A stretch of 64,000 nucleotides of DNA from Mercenaria mercenaria (Eukaryota > Mollusca > Bivalvia > Venerida > Veneridae), in assembly GCF_021730395.1 (NCBI RefSeq), contig NC_069378.1, positions 41,429,001 through 41,493,000 on the forward strand, read 5' to 3'. Each line of letters opens with the position of its first letter. Position 1 is the stretch's first letter. Below, one piece after another: positions 51,010-61,600 of this stretch. Under the pieces are notes generated by a model. It was not told where the DNA came from. It saw only the letters and a program-made list of their open reading frames with translations, and made no database searches. A program made the position numbers and the translations under genes.

Positions 51010-51260
51010 TATAGCAATTTAGGTTGCATACGATACCAAAATTTTGCACCAAAAATGTTCACTCATTTTCTTCCAATGAACTGTGGAGATAGGGTTCAGC
51101 GTAGCTTTCATGCTTGCAAGTTTACCTACAGATATATCTTTTCTACTTTTATCATATATTTTTTGTGTCCTCGCATTTCGAAAGCTGTTTCGAGGAGTCT
51201 GATTTTTTAAATGAACTTCTAATTTCAATTTGCGGAAGTACCTTAAGTTATATGTATACA
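51010..51260 (-). repeat. Possible transposon end sharing TTAAGGTACTTCCGC
   Basis: The minus strand begins with the same 17-mer terminus as the repeat at 680, then diverges. It carries an 80-codon frame (51019-51261) rich in K and R with no recognised family. Confidence 0.35.
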
Positions 51261-52283
51261 CATTACAACTAATCAGGTAATTTACACGGATTTATTCCTA
51301 ATGATATATGTATTTGATTTATATGTTGTTTTTTTTTTTTTTTTTTTGAAATCCTGAATCAAGTGTTTGCAGGAGTTATCTTTCCTATGGTTATCTTAGG
51401 TTATTGCTAGATATCGAATACTTGTACCGAAAATTGTGACACGAACATACTGATAACTTTTCCCACTTTTAGTCTTTTAATTAAAGTGAGAGTCCTTCGA
51501 TCATGGTTTTAACGTATTGTCACATTGGAATAAACTGATAAAGTTTGTTTTACAGTAACTTCGAAATTGCCCAGAAATAATACCATGTACCCCACCCACC
51601 TGATTCATCAGCCGTTCATACACGTACGTGCATGAACATCCCAAAAACATGAATTTTAACAAAAAGCAAAATGATTACCTTAATGATTCTTAAAAAGACA
51701 TTATCCCTTTTACCAATATCCCTTCCTTCCATTTTTAAAACACGCAATGTGTAGTACACTCTTTACTGTGTGTGCGTAACAGCTATTTCAAGATTTTCCC
51801 GTGATATCCATGCAAACCCGTTGATGGTCTTCTGTTTAAAGAAAACATTGGTCCAGGGGAGGTTAATTCAATTATTACACTTCTAAACTTGAACAGATTT
51901 ATATCCCTTCCTTGAAAGAATTCATGTATTTATAAAATTTATATCTATGATATACACCTAGCTATGGACTTTAACAATTGCGAATAGAATTTTTTTGTGC
52001 AAAATAGACTTTCATGAAATTTCTTACAGTTGTAGATAAACATATCACATATAAGATGGTGAAATAAAATGTATAGTTCCGTGTGCTTGTCTTCGAGGTA
52101 TTTGCCAATAATTAAAGAGATTCGCGCACATCGAGCTGATTTTAACACATTTTTTTTTAAATCTCAATATAATATTTTAACTTTAGAAAGATAGTAACGT
52201 TGCCATTGTATATTACTTACGTGTTGCCATTGATTCATAGAATGATTTCCATTCCCGTACACCGAATCCTGACTATAAGTTTA
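51261..52283. other. No recognisable feature
   Basis: Contains poly-T tracts near 51328-51348; nothing else recognised. Confidence 0.4.
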
Positions 52284-52355
52284 GATCGCTTAGCTCAGTA
52301 GGTAGAGCGTCGGTCTACGGATCGCGGGGTCGTGAGTTCGATCCACGGGCGGGGC
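52284..52355 (+). repeat. tRNA-like SINE head (tRNA-Arg-like), not a functional tRNA
   Basis: A-box-like TAGCTCAGTAGG and B-box-like GAGTTCGATCC are present with tRNA spacing, and the anticodon region reads 'cggtctacggatcgc'. The T stem has mismatches and there is no paired acceptor stem. It matches the head of the SINE family whose body is at 7262-7492. Confidence 0.65.
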
Positions 52356-52526
52356 TTCCGCGCAGTCTGATCAGGATCCACGCTGTTCGCTAACGGTTTC
52401 TCTAATTGCTATAGGCTTTGAAAGCGAACAGCAAGGATTCTGACCAGACTGCGCGGATGCGCAGGCTGGTCTGGATCCATGCTGGTCGCAAAGCCTCTAT
52501 GTTTGTTTTCCCATGGCACGGCTCAT
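52356..52526. mobile_element. Truncated copy of the palindromic 'gagccgtgccatg' MITE
   Basis: Starts in the left arm at 'ccgcgcagtctgatcaggatc' and runs to the intact right end 'ccatggcacggctca'. The first ~65 bases of the element are missing, replaced directly by the SINE head. Confidence 0.75.
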
Positions 52527-52585
52527 ATTTGCGAACATCAATATCAAGTGTATTCCATAATGGTGTAAATGAGCAGGTGTTTGTT

Positions 52586-52700
52586 ACTGTACGCTGAGTT
52601 GTTGTATGGTTATGTACACTGAGTTGTTGTATGGTTCTGTACGCGGAGTTGTTGTATGGTTCTGTACGCTGAGTTGTTGTATGGTTCTGTACGCTGAGTC
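52586..52700. repeat. 25-bp minisatellite, ~4.5 units
   Basis: Units of 'gtacgctgagttgttgtatg' plus 'gttct', with single-base variants. Confidence 0.9.
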
Positions 52701-53009
52701 ATTGGTGTTTCTTATCATTTCTCATTTTTGATAGAAAACGTGGGAAAATATTCTTTATGTATTGTGTAAGTGGACCATGTCTGCTTTATAAATTGTAACA
52801 CCTATCTGAAAGAGAAAAGCCACATAATGCAATCGATGTGATAGTAAACGTTATGAAAATAAACATTTTGCCTAGTCCCATTCCGTAACTCTAGTAACCA
52901 TCCCTGAAGAGTGGCGACAGAGTTATAATCAATGGATATATCGAGGTACTTTAGCTTTCTAGTGATGATTGCTAACACTGGTGGCTTAAGGATGTACGGG
53001 CGTTTTATT
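52701..53009. other. No recognisable feature
   Basis: A 73-codon minus-strand frame (52802-53023) has no recognised domain. Confidence 0.4.
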
Positions 53010-53108
53010 AACCAGGTTTTCAACGAAAACCTGAGTTATTAGATTGGGGTAGATGTCGGTCGGGCGGGCGGGCGGCGGTGGCGGCGGCGGCGGCGGCGTC
53101 AAACTGGT

Positions 53109-53820
53109 GTTTCCGGTCAATAACTTTTGTTTCGGTAAAGATTTTTGAATAAAACTTGGTATGTATGTAGCTTATATCAAGACAAAGGCTGGGATTGATT
53201 TTGGGGTTTCTGGGGTCAAGGTCAAGGTCACTGTTACTTAAAATAGAAAAAGGGTTTCCGGTCAATAACTTTTGTTTCGGTAAAGATATTTGAATAAAAC
53301 TTGGTACGTATGTAGCTTATATCAAGACAAAGGCTGGGATTGATTTTGGGGTTTCTGGGGTCAAGGTCAAGGTCACTGTTACTTAAAATAGAAAAAGGGT
53401 TTCCGGTCAATAACTTTTGTTTCGGTAAAGATATTTGAATAAAACTTGGTATGTATGTAGCTTATATCAAGACAAAGGCTGGGATTGATTTTGGGGTTTC
53501 TGGGGTCAAGGTCAAGGTCACTGTTACTTAAAATAGAAAAAGGGTTTCCGGTCAATAACTTTTGTTTCGGTAAAGATATTTGAATAAAACTTGGTATGTA
53601 TATAGCTTATATCAAGCAAAGGCTGGGATTGATTTTGGGGTTTCTGGGGTCAAGGTCAAGGTCACTGTTACTTAAAATAGAAAAAGGGTTTCCGGTCAAT
53701 AACTTAACTTAGGAATGAGCTATCATGATGAAACTTGGTGTATAGAAAACTTATATAAAGTTGTAGCTTGGGATTGATTTTGGGGTTTCTGGGATCAAGG
53801 TCAAGGTCATTGTTACTAAA
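53109..53820. repeat. 145-bp tandem repeat, ~4.8 units
   Basis: Units start with 'gtttccggtcaataactttt' at 53109, 53254, 53399, 53544 and 53688 and include 'ggggtcaaggtcaaggtcac'. The first four are almost identical; the last is diverged. Confidence 0.9.
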
Positions 53821-53822
53821 AA

Positions 53823-53854
53823 TAGGGTTAGGGTTAGGTTAGGGTTAGGGTTAG
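53823..53854. repeat. Interstitial telomere-like (TTAGGG)n tract
   Basis: About five TTAGGG units with one short unit, on the plus strand, directly after the last 145-bp unit. Confidence 0.85.
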
Positions 53855-54099
53855 CATATCTTCTACATGCATGGAGGGATTTTGATGAAAGTTGGCACAA
53901 TTGTTCACCATCATGAGACGGAGTGTCATGTGCAAGAACCAGGTCCCTAGGTCTAAGGTCAAGGTCACACTTAGAGGTCAAAGGATACAAGAATGAAAAG
54001 TTTGTCCGGAGCGTATCTTCTTCATGCATAGAGGGATTTTGATGTAACTTGGCACAATTATACACCATCATGAGACGAAGTGTCTTGCGCAGTTCCATT

Positions 54100-54490
54100 C
54101 TTTAGAATTACTTCCCTTTGTTGTTACTATAAATAGCTTATATTGTAACTTTTTCATTACTAGACGTAGGGAAAAATCGAGACCACTTTTCTGTAGTACA
54201 ACATGCATGTTACATCCAATTTTGAGGTGTATTTTGACCAATCTCTACCTGGTAAGGATTTCTGTGTGGACTTACAATTTTTTTTTTTGTATTTTTTTTT
54301 TTTTTTTTTTTTTTAAGATTAACTTCCCTTAGTTGTTACTATAAATAACTTATATTGTAACTTTTTTTATAATTGACCGTAGGGAAAAACCAAGACCACT
54401 TTTCTGTGGTACAACATAGTTGTTACTTTCTAATTTTAGGTGTATTTTAAGGTATCTCTACCTGGTAAGGAGTTTTTTTGTGGACTTAGA
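54100..54490. repeat. Two ~180-bp direct repeats separated by poly-T
   Basis: 54108-54282 and 54312-54488 share 'acttccctt.gttgttactataaata', 'accacttttctgt.gtacaacat' and 'tctacctggtaagga'. A T run of ~20 bases divides them. Confidence 0.8.
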
Positions 54491-54646
54491 AAAACAAAAG
54501 AATTACAATGATTACTAAACAACCACAAAATTAAAATTACATCTGCAAATACAGGTGCTAGAGTAAAGAAATTTGCTGTGACGGGCATATATTGTGACAT
54601 TCTGGCACTCTTGTTTATTCTTATGAAAAGTGTTGAAAACCTGGTT

Positions 54647-56622
54647 TCGTGGCATTGCCGCGTTTCTTGTCTTAGGATGTCCGCCATTTTGAAAAATGTT
54701 TCTTCGAATATTGTTTCTAACAAAAGTTTTGCCAAAATTTAATGCTAAATGATTAAAATATGGCTAATAATGTACCATTTAACCAAATATATTCTACTTT
54801 TTGCGAAAAAAAAATTTTTTCACCCTAAGTTTAAGCTGGCATTTGCCTAAAATTGACGTAAGATTTACAATGGGGTAGGGGTAGGTGATTTCAAATATCT
54901 ATTAAAGTAGATCAAGTTTGGCTTTGATATTTTCCTGACTTATACATATAATGTTAAGTTATAAGTAAAATAAAAGTTTTAAAGATAGCACTATATATTA
55001 TCTAGAAAATACAAATTAAAACAAAAAGAACAAAAATATAAAAATTCACCAATTTTAAACAGTTTTTTCTAAATAAATCTCTTAGAAGCACGGTGACCAC
55101 AACTTTTTTTCTTTCTATTTTGAAGCAATTTTGTTTGTCATCAAAGCTGCAAAATATTTTGACAATCTCAACGTCAGATTTTTTTGTAGATCTAAATACG
55201 TTTATTGCATTGAAAATACAGTGGGTGGGGTAATTATGTCAACATGTAATAACGAAAGAGATTTGTTATTGACATTTATTCTTATATAATACTGACATCA
55301 CCATATATTCATATTAACCTGTAAGACTTGAAATCTCTATAAGATTAATTGGGATATTATATGTTTTATAAAGTACCACCATTTTTCTCAATTTTACAAA
55401 AATTCAGAAATGCATGAACAGTGGGTGGAGAAAATACCCTATAGAATTAAAACGAGTTAGGTGACCTATGTGTTTTCTTCTCTTGTTTGTCTTGGAAACT
55501 AATGTTCTTCAAGCTTACAGAGTATGAAAAAATTCTTAACGTTAGAAAAAATTCGATCCTACATCCTTAATGACGATAAGAAAAAATCTTTCCGAATATC
55601 CAATTTTCCCTTGCATATGACTTTGTGCAACACATGATATGTCACGCCATGAGTATTTTGCCATACCCGGAGAAAGTTACCCATTGGCCTATATCGTAGG
55701 CTTGTTTTTCATCGCCGATGACCCCACATTCTTATTACGTCATTGTAGGCACAATTAATTCAGGGATACGTACCGGTGTCAAATAGCTAGCAGTTATTTG
55801 AAAGCATAACGTGTCAGGCAGGCAAATTCTAAGTGCATTGGCGCAACTGCATTATAAGGAAGTATTATTTACCGACAATATTTGAACACAAAAACTATTT
55901 TGTTGAGAGGAGAGATCTAGCTCCATATCTTATTATTTTCATTTGCCTATTCTTTTATGAATGCCACGGATAACATCTAGGGGACAAATCGAGCTGCGAC
56001 TTTGCACTGTCCTTAATGTTTGACTGGGAATCAATACTGATTACGCAGGTTTTCAGACGTGGTCGAGTTGGACGTAATGTCAGACTGAAATAAAATGAAA
56101 GAGATAATTAAAGCGGGGAAAGATATAGTTATAGTTTACTAAATATGTAAGAACAAAATCTCAATTAGATTTTTCGGCCATCTAGTTCACTTTACATTTT
56201 ACATTTCTGTGCTTTAAGTCCATTGCCTTCCATAATTTTTGTTATGAGACAGTATTTTGTGTGTTTGTCATCAGGCTATTTGTTTTGGGATGAGGGCTTA
56301 GTGGCTTTCTTTTTCTTCCCGGGTTAATCTTTTTAACACATGTTTTAGGTTGAGGGCTATAAATAAGTGGCATTCTTTCTCTTCCTAGGTTAATGTTTTT
56401 GTCAAATGACGGAAACACGCAATGTAGACGCTGGCACTACCTCATTCTCGTGTAATATAGCCTTCACTATGAGTGGTATTACAACATATACATCATGCTT
56501 TGCATTTTAAAAATCTAAGTAGTTTTAAAACACTTTCTCACCTTTTTTCCTTTTCTCATGTTACTCTGACTAAGCAGCTTTTGTTCGAGTGTTGTTAATT
56601 TAGACTACATAATTTGCTTAAG
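54647..56622. other. No recognisable gene
   Basis: AT-rich. 'acagtgggtgg' occurs at 55218 and 55420. Two similar segments near 56290-56400 share 'gggctta/gggctat...gtggc.ttctttctcttcc.gggttaat'. Nothing else recognised. Confidence 0.4.
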
Positions 56623-56890
56623 CGGGGCCTCCGTGGCCGAGTGGTTAAGGTCGCTGACTTGAATCACTTGCCCCTCATCGATGTGAGCCTCACTCGGGAC
56701 GTTGAATTCTATTTGTGAGGAAGCCATCCAGCTGGCTTACGGAAGGTCGGTGATTCTACCCAGGTGCCCGCTCGTGATGAAATAATGCACGGAGGGGCAC
56801 CTGGGGCCTTCCTCCACTATTAAAGCTGGAAAGTCGCCATATGACCTATCATGTGTCGGTGCGACGTTAAATCCAAAAAAAAAAAAGAAA
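56623..56890 (+). repeat. tRNA-derived SINE, near full length, with A-rich tail
   Basis: The head 'cctccgtggccgagtggtta' resembles tRNA-Ser/Leu; the body has 'ccagctggcttacggaagg' and 'ggcacctggggccttcc'; the end is 'gtgtcggtgcgacgttaaat' plus a long A-rich tail, consistent with LINE-driven insertion. Opposite orientation to the copy at 21217-21480. Confidence 0.85.
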
Positions 56891-58711
56891 AAAACTTGCC
56901 TTAGCCTTATTTTTCACTTTAAACATATTTTATTCCCAGTAATCCATGTACAGATTAAATACATACATCGTAGTTTATACAAAATAATTTGGAAAGGATA
57001 ATAATGAAACACACATTCTTACAGAATTCTTCTCCTTAATGTTTTTTTCGAGTGTCATTATTTTAAATTTGGATTGCTAAACTTGCTTAAGCCTCTGTAT
57101 TCGTTTGCTGAGCACAATTATTATTTGGTACTTTTTTCAAGGGCGACTCTAATTTATTAGCGGATTCTTTTTTATTTTTATTGTTGTTTTTTCTTTAATT
57201 GGTATCATCATTATATTGCTATTGTTAACTTCTTTTGGGATTACTTGGAAATCTTTTGTGAATAAACTTTCTTATTGTCAATGTTGTCGTGTGTTTCGAT
57301 TTTAATTTGCATGTTTTCGTCAGTTTGGAATAAAGTTGACTCTGTTTAATTATGTTTTCAAAGTCTGGTGTCGTTTCTTTGCAATAATAACACTAATATT
57401 GCTTCATTGTACCTAAAACAGACAGAAATCAGAATTTAATCGTAATTTGTAATAACAATCTGCCGTTCAATATGGACAAAATCGTATTAAAATATTTGCA
57501 ATAAGTAGTACAATCGTGTGTGTAAAATCGAAATAAGTCGTTCACTATCATTTCCGTAAGGCGTACAATACAATACAATACACAGCAGCGCAAATTTGTG
57601 TTTAAAACGAAATACGGGATGAACTAAGGTTGAAATCGTTACCAATGAAAAAGAAAATACACTAAATTCTTATAATGTGACATGCATTCAGAAATTTGCT
57701 TTATTTTTTTTATAAAACTCATTCAATGTTGGTATGCATGATCTAAACATTCACCGTGTAATCAATTGATTTCACCTTATCTACCGCTCATGTAAGTCAT
57801 TCTGGACTAATATTGACTGGGAAAATTTTAAAACATGCCTTTCGAAACACATCTCAAGGAATAAACATACCTTTATTTGACATTTATCCAAATATCAATC
57901 GAAAAAGTTAGAATACGTTTATCATAGTTCAACAAATGATTGAAATCACATCGCTATTTCCGTTTTGGTTGTTCAATCGTTTCTACACTGTGATTATATC
58001 GTTTTCATGAATAATCACCGAGTCTCCCTGTACAAGGTTTTTGTACACACAATTTTCAGGGACACAATGTATCTTTGTCAGCCTCGTATAATACGCTTTG
58101 TGCTGTTCTTAACAGGATAGTATTTACATTTTGAAATGAAATCAAGTATTATACGTCGCGGTTTTGAATGAAATGTGATTCAGCCATTCTTTACAAAAGC
58201 ACTTGAAGGGTACAATATTGTATTTCAATCCGTCATTATTTTTTCATGATGATTACAAAAGTTGAAAGCTATAAGGACACTACGCTTTTGAATAATCTGA
58301 AGTTTAAAATCTGTCATGAAAATACGTAATTGTGTTAAGGTGAGCTCATTAATTTCATATACAATTAAACAAAGTGATTTTACAACATCTTTAGAAATGT
58401 CGAGGTGCTTCATTCTATGGGATAATTTTGTATACATTTTTATGTTTTATAACAGTACAACATGTGTTTAGGTGTTTTTAGAGTCCTGTAAATCTACCAA
58501 AAAGAACAAAACAAAGCAGATAACAAGATGCACCGACATTGAAATTGTTTAAAATAGTGAATTAATATTGTGACTGTTGGATTATCTTGATGTGCTCCGC
58601 GGTTGAGGCGAAAGTCTGTACCTTAAGAAATTTTGTGTCAATAAGTGACTTTTACTTTCGTATGGGATGTCTCTAGACAAATACAAACATGTTATAATTA
58701 TTTCCTTCTTT
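56891..58711. other. No recognisable gene; upstream of the glycosyltransferase
   Basis: AT-rich. A 70-codon minus-strand frame at 58225-58437 has no recognised domain. The 5' control region of the glycosyltransferase probably lies at its right end. Confidence 0.4.
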
Positions 58712-58914
58712 ATGAAATGTTATGTAAGTAAGAGTTATTTATACTGTCCTGAAACAAAAGTAAACTTACCCTTTGCTTCAATCTATAGTGATTCACAGTT
58801 ACGTTGGCGCTTATAAAGCGCGCGTGTGTGTATATATTTACTGTCGCCGTAACGTAACAATATGTCTGTTATATAAATAGCGTTATTTCTGTTATGAAAG
58901 TAACTGTAAAACTG
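58712..58914 (+). other. Two alternative candidate first exons for the plus-strand glycosyltransferase
   Basis: Candidate one: ATG at 58712 gives M-K-C-Y and then a consensus donor GTAAGT at 58724 (intron 241 bp to 58964). Candidate two: ATG at 58894 gives MKVTVKL and then GTGATT at 58915 (intron only 50 bp). Both join the downstream exon in phase 0 and give a short cytosolic tail before the anchor. The first has the better donor, the second the more basic tail and a TATA-like box upstream. Neither is proven. Confidence 0.3.
58811..58840 (+). promoter_or_regulatory. TATA-like boxes upstream of the plus-strand glycosyltransferase
   Basis: TATAAA at 58812-58817, inside a GC-flanked context, and TATATATT at 58831-58838. 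Either would place a transcription start some 20-50 bases before the ATG at 58894. AT-rich sequence gives such motifs by chance, so this is only suggestive. Confidence 0.25.
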
Positions 58915-58964
58915 GTGATTGAGGTTTTATAAGTTTAATATTATACTTTCATCTTCTTTTCCAG

Positions 58965-60176
58965 GTATTTTCTTGTTTATTGTTGTGTGCCATCCTGCTG
59001 AAATACAGTTATGTGTACATTCTCGGCATTTTCGACAGAACAAAAGCAAGCGAAATAACACAAGAACTGTCCTTTATACAGAAAAAAAGTGTATGGAAGG
59101 AACATATAGTGACAAATAACATATTGTACAGAGGTGGTCAATACTTGACAGAAGAAAACATGGAGAATATAAAGGTTCATAGTGTCAACCAGTGCAAGAG
59201 TCGTAGATATCTTGTTTACAAATGCGATTCTTCAAGTTTATGTGGGGGTTGGGGAGACCGCCAAAATGGTATTGTATCATCCTTTCTATTGGCACTACTG
59301 ACAAATAGGACTTTCATTATCGATATGACAAATCCTTGCAAACTGGAAAACTTTCTCCTGTCTAATGTTTACAACTGGTCAATATGTAGGGACTACATGA
59401 GAACACTGCCAAAGAAAAATTTTACTAGCTTCAATTATGTTGTAGGTAGTAGAAAATTTTTGAATCAAATTAAAGACTTTAATTTTGATAGGAACTGGAC
59501 AGCTCAGGTTATAGGTTTAAGATTTAATGCATATATGCGTGTTATTGATCAGATCAGACAACACAAGCAAGCTAAAGCAAGATTGAACTGGTTGTTGAAT
59601 TCTACAAATGAGGAGGTTATTCATAGAGTACTGCACACTTTATTTCAACCAAATCAAAGACTTCTGGATGATGCTGTAAAGCTCAATACGAACAGGATAC
59701 ATGACAAGCATTTAGTGTGTAGTCACATTCGTAAAGGAAAGAATCCCAGCATTCCAGGAGATAACAAGCTTCCTAGAGGAACTCCAAATGAAACTTTGAT
59801 ATTTGACTTTTTGAAACAATACAATGATGACAGAAAATATGCTATCTATATTGCAACTGATTCGGACGAAGTTAGAAGACTTGCTGAAGAATCTATTAAA
59901 TCATACATTAACATTAACAGAACAATTGTTCATGTTGACCGACTGGGAAAACTGAAAAAGTATAAGGAAGAATCTTGTGAAGGATTTTATACAGTAATTT
60001 TTGAGCAGTTTATGCTATCGCTCTGTGACACACTTGTATTAACTCGAAGTAATTTTGGTGGAATTGCAGCATATATAAGAGGCATTTCAGACAACCTTTT
60101 CTTGTATAATCAAAAAACTGATATAATACTTCCATCTAACTTAACTTATATGCAACGCATATTCAAATTTATCTAA
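58965..60176 (+). CDS. Fucosyltransferase-like Golgi glycosyltransferase, large 3' exon
   Basis: Paralogue of the minus-strand gene at 11805-12959, with the same inferred role in the Golgi lumen. A splice acceptor (CTTTTCCAG, ending 58964) precedes GTA TTT TCT, in the same phase and at the same point of the protein as in the paralogue. The exon starts with a membrane anchor (VFSCLLLCAILLKYSYVYIL). Counting from the TTG at 58980 (398 residues): LCGGWGDRQNG (87-97), HIRKGK (249-254), IATDSDE (291-297), CDTLVLTRSNFG (349-360). Cysteines near 72, 82, 88, 120, 136, 247, 333 and 349 match the paralogue, which suggests conserved disulfides. A tail after NQKT (about 18 residues, ending FKFI) is absent from the paralogue. 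The frame is intact. The first exon is not certain; two candidates lie upstream. The downstream neighbour is a convergent sulfotransferase. Confidence 0.85.
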   Translation, partial: VFSCLLLCAILLKYSYVYILGIFDRTKASEITQELSFIQKKSVWKEHIVTNNILYRGGQYLTEENMENIKVHSVNQCKSRRYLVYKCDSSSLCGGWGDRQNGIVSSFLLALLTNRTFIIDMTNPCKLENFLLSNVYNWSICRDYMRTLPKKNFTSFNYVVGSRKFLNQIKDFNFDRNWTAQVIGLRFNAYMRVIDQIRQHKQAKARLNWLLNSTNEEVIHRVLHTLFQPNQRLLDDAVKLNTNRIHDKHLVCSHIRKGKNPSIPGDNKLPRGTPNETLIFDFLKQYNDDRKYAIYIATDSDEVRRLAEESIKSYININRTIVHVDRLGKLKKYKEESCEGFYTVIFEQFMLSLCDTLVLTRSNFGGIAAYIRGISDNLFLYNQKTDIILPSNLTYMQRIFKFI

Positions 60177-60415
60177 AACTGAATTAAAGCGGTGTTTGTG
60201 TTTTTTTATGATTACTCTCTATTATAATTTTGTGCTTATAGTGTAGTGCCATACCTCTTCTAGTACTTTATTCAAATATTATAATAACAAGAGACTTAAT
60301 TCGGTCCGTTACCTTGTTTACACTTTTCATCTCTCCAAATACATGTTTTCAGCTTAAATACTGTCGTTAATGTTTTTTTCTAATTGAAATGTATCTGTGA
60401 TTTCTGTCAATCCAT
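60177..60415. other. Probable 3' untranslated region of the glycosyltransferase
   Basis: No canonical AATAAA close to the stop; nothing else seen. Confidence 0.3.
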
Positions 60416-61600
60416 GACAAACATCAGTTGCTACACTATCAAGATTCATTTATCATGATGTATGACAAATTTCATTTACTATACTTTCATGATTCATCTA
60501 TCCTGCTCTGTGAAAAAAACTCATGTCATTATATAAGTGACGTCATTACGAATATGACGTCATAAAAGCGGTTGTCGCACACTTATTTTTTTAAAATAAA
60601 TTGCCAAATATCGGAAAATGAAGTAATGACAAGATAAATAGAATAATAGGTTAGTGCCTAAGATGGAGAAAGTTTATCTGGCTCGGCTCCGGACGTTATC
60701 AGGTTCGCCTTCGGCTCACCCGATAACCTCCTCCACCTCGCCAGATAAACTTTCTCATCTACGGCACTAACCTATTATTCTCTATTTATCCTGCTCTTTG
60801 ATTAATCGGAATTACTTTACTAACATGATTCACCTATCTTGCTCTATGGCAAATCTCAGTTACTACACTATCATGATTCCTCTATTCTACTCTATTGCAA
60901 ATCTAATTTACTACACTATCATGATTCCTCTATTCTACTCTATTGCAAATCTCAGTTACTACACTATCATGATTTCTCTATTCTACTCTATGGCAAATCT
61001 CTGTTACTACACTATCATGATTTCTCTATTCTTCTCTATTGCAAATCTCAGTTACTACACTATCATTATTCCTCTGTTCTATTCTATTGCAAATTTCATT
61101 TGCTACACTGCCACGATTCATTTATCATGTTCTTTGACAAAACTAAATTACGTAACTATCATGATTCATTTATCATGTTCTGTGACAAATCTCGATTACT
61201 ATGATTCATGTATCATATCCTGCATTACGAAAAAACCCAATAGTTACACTATCATGATTCATTTATCATGCTCTACTCTATGACAAATCTCAATTACTAC
61301 ACTATCATAATTCATTTATCATTTTCTATGACAAATCTCAATTACTACATTATAATGATTCATCTGTCCTGCTCTATGACAAATCTCAGTTACTACACTA
61401 TCATGATTACTTTATCATGCTTTATAACAAATCTCAATTACTACACTATAATGATTCAACTGTCCTGCTCTATGACAAATCTCAGTTACTACACTATCAT
61501 GATTCCTTTATCATGCTTTATGACAAATCTCAATTACTACACTACCATAATTCATCCACCCTGCTTTACGACAGATCCCAGAAACTACATTGTCAATGTA
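60416..61600. repeat. 48-bp tandem array, split by a palindromic MITE
   Basis: Units of 'tatcatgattcctctattct' plus 'actctattgcaaatctcagttactacac' recur every 48 bp; 48 is a multiple of 3, so several frames stay open for 120-160 codons. Those are repeat artefacts. Units at 60416-60530 are separated from the main block (60800-61600) by the element at 60633-60790 and its flank. Confidence 0.85.
60633..60790. mobile_element. Palindromic MITE (~158 bp)
   Basis: 'gataaatagaataataggtt' at the left mirrors 'aacctattattctctatttatc' at the right, and the arms ('agtttatctgg', 'ggttatcgggtgagccg') continue to the centre. A pair of TGACGTCAT-like sites lies just left at 60537-60570. Confidence 0.8.

Larger units (their letters stand above)
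53010..54646. mobile_element. 1.6-kb element bounded by AACCAGGTTTTCAA inverted ends
   Basis: AACCAGGTTTTCAA at 53010-53023 is the exact inverse of TTGAAAACCTGGTT at 54633-54646. A perfect 9-bp stem hairpin (CAGGTTTTC-AAC-GAAAACCTG) lies at the left end, followed by a (GGCGG)n tract, ~145-bp tandem units, a TTAGGG tract, and two ~180-bp direct repeats. No transposase. The GC/TTAGGG content and terminal hairpin could also fit a Helentron-like or replicative element. Confidence 0.55.

Noticed and set aside
52284-52355. tRNA-Arg gene
   Set aside because: T stem mismatches, no closed acceptor stem, and match to a SINE head.
56623-56700. tRNA-Ser/Leu gene
   Set aside because: Continues into a SINE body and A-rich tail found also at 21217-21480.
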